A DNA stretch of 64,000 nucleotides from the NCBI GenBank assembly GCA_019359445.1, contig JAHHHJ010000001.1, positions 124,001-188,000 on the forward strand, written 5' to 3'. A program made the position numbers and the translations under genes. The notes beneath the pieces are model-generated. The model saw nothing but the letters and a program-made list of their open reading frames with translations. It was not told the DNA's origin and did not search any database. Positions 60,325 to 64,000 of the stretch are shown here, in pieces. The stretch comes from Kastovskya adunca ATA6-11-RM4 (lineage in GTDB: Bacteria; Cyanobacteriota; Cyanobacteriia; Cyanobacteriales; Coleofasciculaceae). The stretch's first letter is position 1, and each line of letters begins with the position of its first letter.

Positions 60325-60353
60325 CGCCTTCTTTTTTATCTTGAACTGAAAAA

Positions 60354-60659
60354 ATGAAACTCCCAGAAGAATGCGCCAATATGCAAGACATTCGCGCAGA
60401 AATAGATCAACTCGATCGCCAAATTATTGCGGCACTTGGCAAACGATTTGCTTACGTCAAAGCGGCAGCAAAATTTAAGATCAGTCAAACAAGCGTCAAA
60501 GCTCCCGAACGAGTGAAAGCTATGTTGCAGCAGCGACGGCTCTGGGCAGAAGCTGAAGGATTAAATCCCGATGTGATTGAGCAAATGTATCAAAATTTAG
60601 TCAATTACTTCCTAGAAGAAGAATTGCAGCGTTGGCGATCGCCAAGTAATTCTGATTAA
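60354..60659 (+). CDS. Chorismate mutase/isochorismate lyase-like protein
   Basis: 101 residues. A small all-helical AroQ-type domain (AEIDQLDRQIIAALGKRFAY, VKAPERVKAMLQQRRLWAEA, NPDVIEQMYQNLVNYFLEEE). The pattern is closest to PchB, which removes pyruvate from isochorismate to give salicylate; related chorismate mutases catalyse the step to prephenate. Neither an isochorismate synthase nor a siderophore gene is nearby, so which reaction it does is open. It lies after the small membrane gene on the same strand with about 75 bases between. Confidence 0.8.
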   Translation: MKLPEECANMQDIRAEIDQLDRQIIAALGKRFAYVKAAAKFKISQTSVKAPERVKAMLQQRRLWAEAEGLNPDVIEQMYQNLVNYFLEEELQRWRSPSNSD

Positions 60660-60810
60660 GCAAAGATGGCTCGAAAGTTTTTAAAATCTATACATAAAGG
60701 CAGTTTTTACCTGAAAAGTAAAACGGTTACCTCCCTCGACAGAAGGCGGGAATCAACAGGAATGCTGAATCTGGGAGTAGAGGGAATTAGTACGGATCAA
60801 GAAGTCAAAC

Positions 60811-61755
60811 ATGAAAGCGATCGCAATCAATAAATACGGTGGCACCGAAGTTCTACAATACACAGACATTCCTGAGCCTCAAATCAAACCTGACCAGCTA
60901 CTTGTCAAAATTCACGCCAGCAGCGTTAACCCCGTAGACTGGAAAATCCGTTACGGACACCTGCAACTGCTCACTGGCTACAACTTCCCCTTAGTATTAG
61001 GCTTCGACGCGGCGGGAATCGTCACAGCCGTGGGAGACGCCGTCACCCGATTTCAAGTAGGAGATAGTGTCTACGCTTATCTCAAGTCCTTACCCGGAGG
61101 CGCTGACGCTGAGTATGCAGCCGTGTCAGAGAGCGCCGCTTGCGTCAAACCCGACAACATGAGCTACGAAGAAGCAGCTGGGGTACCGCTAGCTGCTATA
61201 ACAGCCTTGCAAGGTTTGCGGGATCAGGGGCAGATTCTACCGGGACACAAAGTACTCGTTAATGGTGCTTCTGGGGGAGTCGGAACCTTCGCGGTACAAA
61301 TTGCCAAAGCGATTGGTGCAGAGGTAACGGGGGTTTGCAGTCGCAAAAATACTGAATTAGTAGAGTCTTTGGGGACTGATCGTGTAATTGATTACACTAC
61401 CCAAGACTTTACTAAAAATGCGGTGCAGTACGACATCATTTTTGATGCTGTGGGTAAGCAATCCTTCTCTCAGTGCAAAAAGGTTTTGCAACCGAATGGA
61501 GTGTACGTAACGACATTACCGTCTACCGAAAGCTTAGTGCAAAGTGCGATTACATTTGTTCTACCCGGTCAAAAGGCAAAGTTGATCGTTGCTCAATCTA
61601 ATAGTCAGGATTTGGCTTATCTCAAGGATTTAATCACCGCCGACAAGGTTCGTACAGTCATAGACAGAACGTTTCCCCTATCAGAACTAGCCGAGGCTCA
61701 CGCCTACAGTGAAGCCGGACACGCCGTTGGCAAAATTATCATCACCATGACTTAA
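60811..61755 (+). CDS. NADP-dependent quinone oxidoreductase-like protein
   Basis: 314 residues of the MDR superfamily (zeta-crystallin/QOR branch): YTDIPEPQIKPDQLLVKIHA, SSVNPVDWKIRYG, GFDAAGIVTAVGD, GVPLAAITALQGLRD, KVLVNGASGGVGTFAVQIAK (Rossmann site, GASGGVG), and the late AHAYSEAGHAVGKIIITM. It lacks the cysteines of zinc-dependent alcohol dehydrogenases, so it is probably zinc-free. It would reduce quinones or enals using NADPH, compatible with the nearby stress genes. The start ATG is followed at once by a HIP1 site. Confidence 0.88.
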   Translation: MKAIAINKYGGTEVLQYTDIPEPQIKPDQLLVKIHASSVNPVDWKIRYGHLQLLTGYNFPLVLGFDAAGIVTAVGDAVTRFQVGDSVYAYLKSLPGGADAEYAAVSESAACVKPDNMSYEEAAGVPLAAITALQGLRDQGQILPGHKVLVNGASGGVGTFAVQIAKAIGAEVTGVCSRKNTELVESLGTDRVIDYTTQDFTKNAVQYDIIFDAVGKQSFSQCKKVLQPNGVYVTTLPSTESLVQSAITFVLPGQKAKLIVAQSNSQDLAYLKDLITADKVRTVIDRTFPLSELAEAHAYSEAGHAVGKIIITMT

Positions 61756-61786
61756 GCTACCGAACGCGGCTACACACTACTCAGAT

Positions 61787-62533
61787 TTAGGATTGCGCCC
61801 TTTCACCTCTGGAGTTCAGCACTTCCTGAACGAAATGCTGCATACCTGCGTAGTGAGAGCCTTTCCAGTAAATCTGTCTACATTCACAGCAGCGATGAAA
61901 TTCATTAATCGCTTGCCGAGTTTTGGGAAGCAATTGGTCAGCGATCGCTTCTTTGGATACGGGTTCTAACAAGCCATTGCAACGGATGCAGCGATGAAAG
62001 GGCGAAACTTGATCGAATAAGTTGAAGCGTTGCAACACCTCTTTAACTTGCCCTTCCGGATTAGTTTCTCTGACGTAGTAGCCACGAGTTACGATGCTTC
62101 GCATCAAAAGACCTTTATCGCGAGTCAGGAGAATTCGGTTTTGAGCGGCGGAAATTTTGGCTAACTCTTCATCGTCGTAGTCGTTGCGGTACAGGGTATC
62201 AAAGCCCAACATTCTCAAGGCATTGGCAAGTTTGCCTAAGTGGACATCTAAAATAAAGCGATCGCCTAATTCTTTATTACTTGACTGACCCTGAATAGCC
62301 GCAGAAACGGGATAAACCTCAATTTCATCGCCATCGGTCACGATATAAGAAAAATCCACAGGTTCAGAATTGACCAAAATTAAGTCAACTTCTGGATGAG
62401 GAATCCCTAAGGCTTCAATCGTGTCCTTAATCGCAGCTCGTTCTTCAAAATAATGGGAAAACCGTTTGTTTTTTCTCTGGAGAGGCAAAAAGAAGTTGAG
62501 TTCTCCAGCGAAGTAAAAATCCGCTTTAGCCAT
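61787..62533 (-). CDS. Mut7-C RNase-domain protein with ubiquitin-like N-terminus
   Basis: 248 residues. The first 80 (FAGELNFFLPLQRKNKRFSH, DLILVNSEPVDFS, DGDEIEVYPV) form a ThiS/ubiquitin-like domain. Residues about 90-200 are the Mut7-C PIN-like RNase part: RFILDVHLGKLANALRMLGF, TLYRNDYDDEELAKISAAQN, ILLTRDKGLLM, with acidic residues that would bind the metal. A zinc ribbon of four cysteines (CIRCNGLLEP and CCECRQIYWKGSHY) follows. A role in RNA processing is inferred from the fold only. Convergent to the oxidoreductase at 61755. Confidence 0.85.
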   Translation of the reverse strand: MAKADFYFAGELNFFLPLQRKNKRFSHYFEERAAIKDTIEALGIPHPEVDLILVNSEPVDFSYIVTDGDEIEVYPVSAAIQGQSSNKELGDRFILDVHLGKLANALRMLGFDTLYRNDYDDEELAKISAAQNRILLTRDKGLLMRSIVTRGYYVRETNPEGQVKEVLQRFNLFDQVSPFHRCIRCNGLLEPVSKEAIADQLLPKTRQAINEFHRCCECRQIYWKGSHYAGMQHFVQEVLNSRGERAQS

Positions 62534-62555
62534 AGCGAAAAACTAATGTAATTAC

Positions 62556-63212
62556 TCAAACCACTGTATTCTGCATCTGCTGACCTATTCGCCGCGCATG
62601 TACAATGCTCAGTACATCGTGAGTCCATTGGGGCAGCAGCAGCGTCATCCCAATCTCTTCAATGGTGTGAACGCCGCCGACAATAATCGCACTCCACAGA
62701 GCAATTCCGGCGCGATCGCTACCAAACAGAGCAACTGTAGCGATAAATAATGTAATTCCCCAAAGTTTTGCCGTATAGGTGTGATAACTGGCAGGTTGTC
62801 CGTACTTCAGCAGATTAACTACCCACCAAATGAGTTGCAGAAACACGACCGTCAACAACGGCATCTTAAACGCCATTAAAACCTCAGGATGTACTAACCA
62901 GGTACTCACGGCAATGCAGAGATAAAGGCAACGATCCGCCCAACTGTCTGCTTGACGCAATCCTGCTGTACTCACTCCCAGGCGACGAGCAATGACTCCA
63001 TCGAAAATATCACAGAGAAAGGCAGCCACAAAACCCAAAATAAACCAGGCGTCTGTTTTGCCATCAAGAGCATTCAACAGAAGCAAAAGACCCAGGAGAA
63101 AACGCAAGACAATTAAGGCAGAAGGAATAAATTGCAACATCTTTAGAAGATTGGCAGTTGATGTCCTTAATTTGCGTCCAACTTTTATGAATAGGGAAGA
63201 GTCGCCAACCAC
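62556..63212 (-). CDS. CDP-alcohol phosphatidyltransferase-family membrane protein
   Basis: 218 residues (GTG at 63212; ATG at 63140 is the more usual N-terminus for this family). The metal-binding motif D-x2-DG-x2-AR-x8-G-x3-D-x3-D is present: LCDIFDGVIARRLGVSTAGL then RQADSWADR. Several membrane helices (FIPSALIVLRFLLGLLLLLN, FILGFVAAFL, PLLTVVFLQLIWWVVNLLKY) surround it. The class moves CDP-linked alcohols onto lipid acceptors in phospholipid or cell-envelope lipid synthesis. The exact acceptor is unknown. Confidence 0.85.
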   Translation of the reverse strand: MVGDSSLFIKVGRKLRTSTANLLKMLQFIPSALIVLRFLLGLLLLLNALDGKTDAWFILGFVAAFLCDIFDGVIARRLGVSTAGLRQADSWADRCLYLCIAVSTWLVHPEVLMAFKMPLLTVVFLQLIWWVVNLLKYGQPASYHTYTAKLWGITLFIATVALFGSDRAGIALWSAIIVGGVHTIEEIGMTLLLPQWTHDVLSIVHARRIGQQMQNTVV

Positions 63213-63474
63213 TTCTATAAAGTGTCTAATGTAGTAGAGCGATCGCTCTGGTCATTTTCTGGCTATAACTCCCCAAAAATTTGCTTTTTTCCTCAGTTTC
63301 TCTACACCTGTTGTGATTTTTTTCCAACACCAGACAAACCGTTACGGCTCCTCTTTTCAGGATTGGGACAGTTAAAAAACTGGCTATCTTTCATACATAG
63401 AGGAACGTCAGCAACAGAGATTGTATCTAATTAACCAGGGCGTAATTCTTCCTTCACCCACGCCCAAGTCTTCT

Positions 63475-64000
63475 ATGCTTCCCCAACATAAAACGCCTAT
63501 CGTTGTGCTGTCACTCCTGACAATTGGGTTAATCAGTAGCGGTTGCTGGGGGTTCAGCAAGCAGGCTAAAACACGTCTCCAGTCATCACAATCAACCTCC
63601 CTTGCACAAGCTTCTCCCGCACCAACGCCAATCCAAGAAGTAGTGCAACCCCAGGAAGTGCGGGCATTACCAGGACAGCTAGACAAGGTGCCGATGTTCA
63701 ACAGCAATAGTCCGGAGTGGGTGAAGACAGAAGGAATTTTGCTGTCTACATTTTCTCCCACAGGGAAAGCGGTGGCAGAGGCTCATCTCAACTTCCCCTT
63801 CACCGGACGATTTGACTTATTTGTTCACCACCAAACTCACACACCTAAGGATTTGCAGACGTTTTATTTAGGGGTGATGCTGCACAATCCTGGAAGCAAA
63901 CCTGTCACGGTAGAGGTGTTGCAAGCAGCAACGTATCTAGTAACAGAGTCTCCCTACATCACTTTGCCTAATTATTTAGAGAATCCTGATAATACCGTCT
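63475..64000 (+). CDS. DUF3370 lipoprotein, 5' part (cut by window edge)
   Basis: The frame runs from ATG 63475 to the window end (175 codons seen). A signal peptide with a lipobox (VVLSLLTIGLISSGC) is followed by a low-complexity linker, then VVQPQEVRALPGQLDKVPMF, NSNSPEWVKTEGILLSTF, AHLNFPFTGRFDLFVHH and FYLGVMLHNPGSKPVTVEVL. These match DUF3370, a cyanobacterial surface family. The 3' end lies outside the window. The reverse-strand frame that overlaps it at 63408-63761 is a shadow. Function unknown. Confidence 0.88.
   Translation, partial: MLPQHKTPIVVLSLLTIGLISSGCWGFSKQAKTRLQSSQSTSLAQASPAPTPIQEVVQPQEVRALPGQLDKVPMFNSNSPEWVKTEGILLSTFSPTGKAVAEAHLNFPFTGRFDLFVHHQTHTPKDLQTFYLGVMLHNPGSKPVTVEVLQAATYLVTESPYITLPNYLENPDNTV

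Overview
The window comes from a filamentous-type cyanobacterium, probably of the Microcoleus/Coleofasciculus/Oscillatoriales kind. This is inferred from the dense HIP1 octamer (GCGATCGC) across genes and spacers, a helical carotenoid protein, a PEP-CTERM protein, cyanobacterial DUF families (DUF3153, DUF4336, DUF1350, DUF3370), NdhK, cobalamin synthesis, multi-PAS kinases, and short-unit minisatellites typical of such genomes. I saw no rRNA, tRNA or CRISPR array. The species cannot be fixed from the sequence alone.

Layout. 0-10 kb: the 3' part of argB, a secreted protein, a TPR membrane protein, a STAND-type ATPase, a helical carotenoid protein, a PEP-CTERM protein, a tandem pair of exported ferritin-like proteins, a PmbA/TldE-family protein and a DUF3153 lipoprotein. 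10-20 kb: a truncated regulatory module, an SLH-GHL10 envelope protein, an aspartoacylase-like hydrolase, a small membrane protein, DUF4336, a GH3 enzyme and an FAD-SLH protein. 20-30 kb: an alpha/beta-hydrolase-fold protein that has lost its triad, a PAS-Crp regulator, a phospholipase D/cardiolipin synthase with a metallophosphoesterase, a stand-alone ndhK, a DJ-1/PfpI protein, a flavin reductase and cobM. 30-44 kb: lgt, then a signalling block with a REC-GGDEF*-EAL protein, a response regulator 18 bp behind a CBS-PAS-GAF histidine kinase, and a 1946-residue kinase that begins with an ethylene-receptor-like copper/ethylene-binding domain. 44-50 kb: gamma-glutamylcyclotransferase, a secreted four-repeat protein, argD, and an HNH-less IscB relative (IsrB type) with a candidate guide-RNA region. 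50-60 kb: an SH3 protein, an HtrA-like protease, a CsoR-family metal sensor, sulfiredoxin, two Dps proteins flanking an HTH-GrpE-like fusion, a solo tnpB element, DUF1350, and a divergent rexT-like/trxA pair followed by an old-yellow-enzyme reductase. 60-64 kb: a small membrane protein, a chorismate-mutase-like protein, a quinone-oxidoreductase-like enzyme, Mut7-C, a CDP-alcohol phosphatidyltransferase, and the 5' part of a DUF3370 lipoprotein.

How they work together. The 52-60 kb stretch reads as a peroxide/metal stress neighbourhood: metal sensor, sulfiredoxin (repairs peroxiredoxin), Dps (iron and peroxide), thioredoxin with its redox repressor, and an ene-reductase. The trxA spacer shows two near-identical imperfect palindromes bracketing a sigma70-type promoter, the clearest regulatory signal in the window. 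The 30-44 kb block is sensory: a kinase and regulator pair probably co-transcribed, a c-di-GMP phosphodiesterase, and a putative ethylene/light-type receptor kinase.

Mobile and repetitive DNA is abundant: an isrB locus and a tnpB locus, neither with a tnpA; four copies of a 121-133 bp palindromic MITE-like element; two composite minisatellite loci; and several dispersed palindromes. The strongest candidates for under-described biology are the isrB locus with its flanking repeats, the twin-operator rexT/trxA switch, the HTH-GrpE fusion between the Dps genes, the four-repeat secreted protein and the ethylene-domain kinase.
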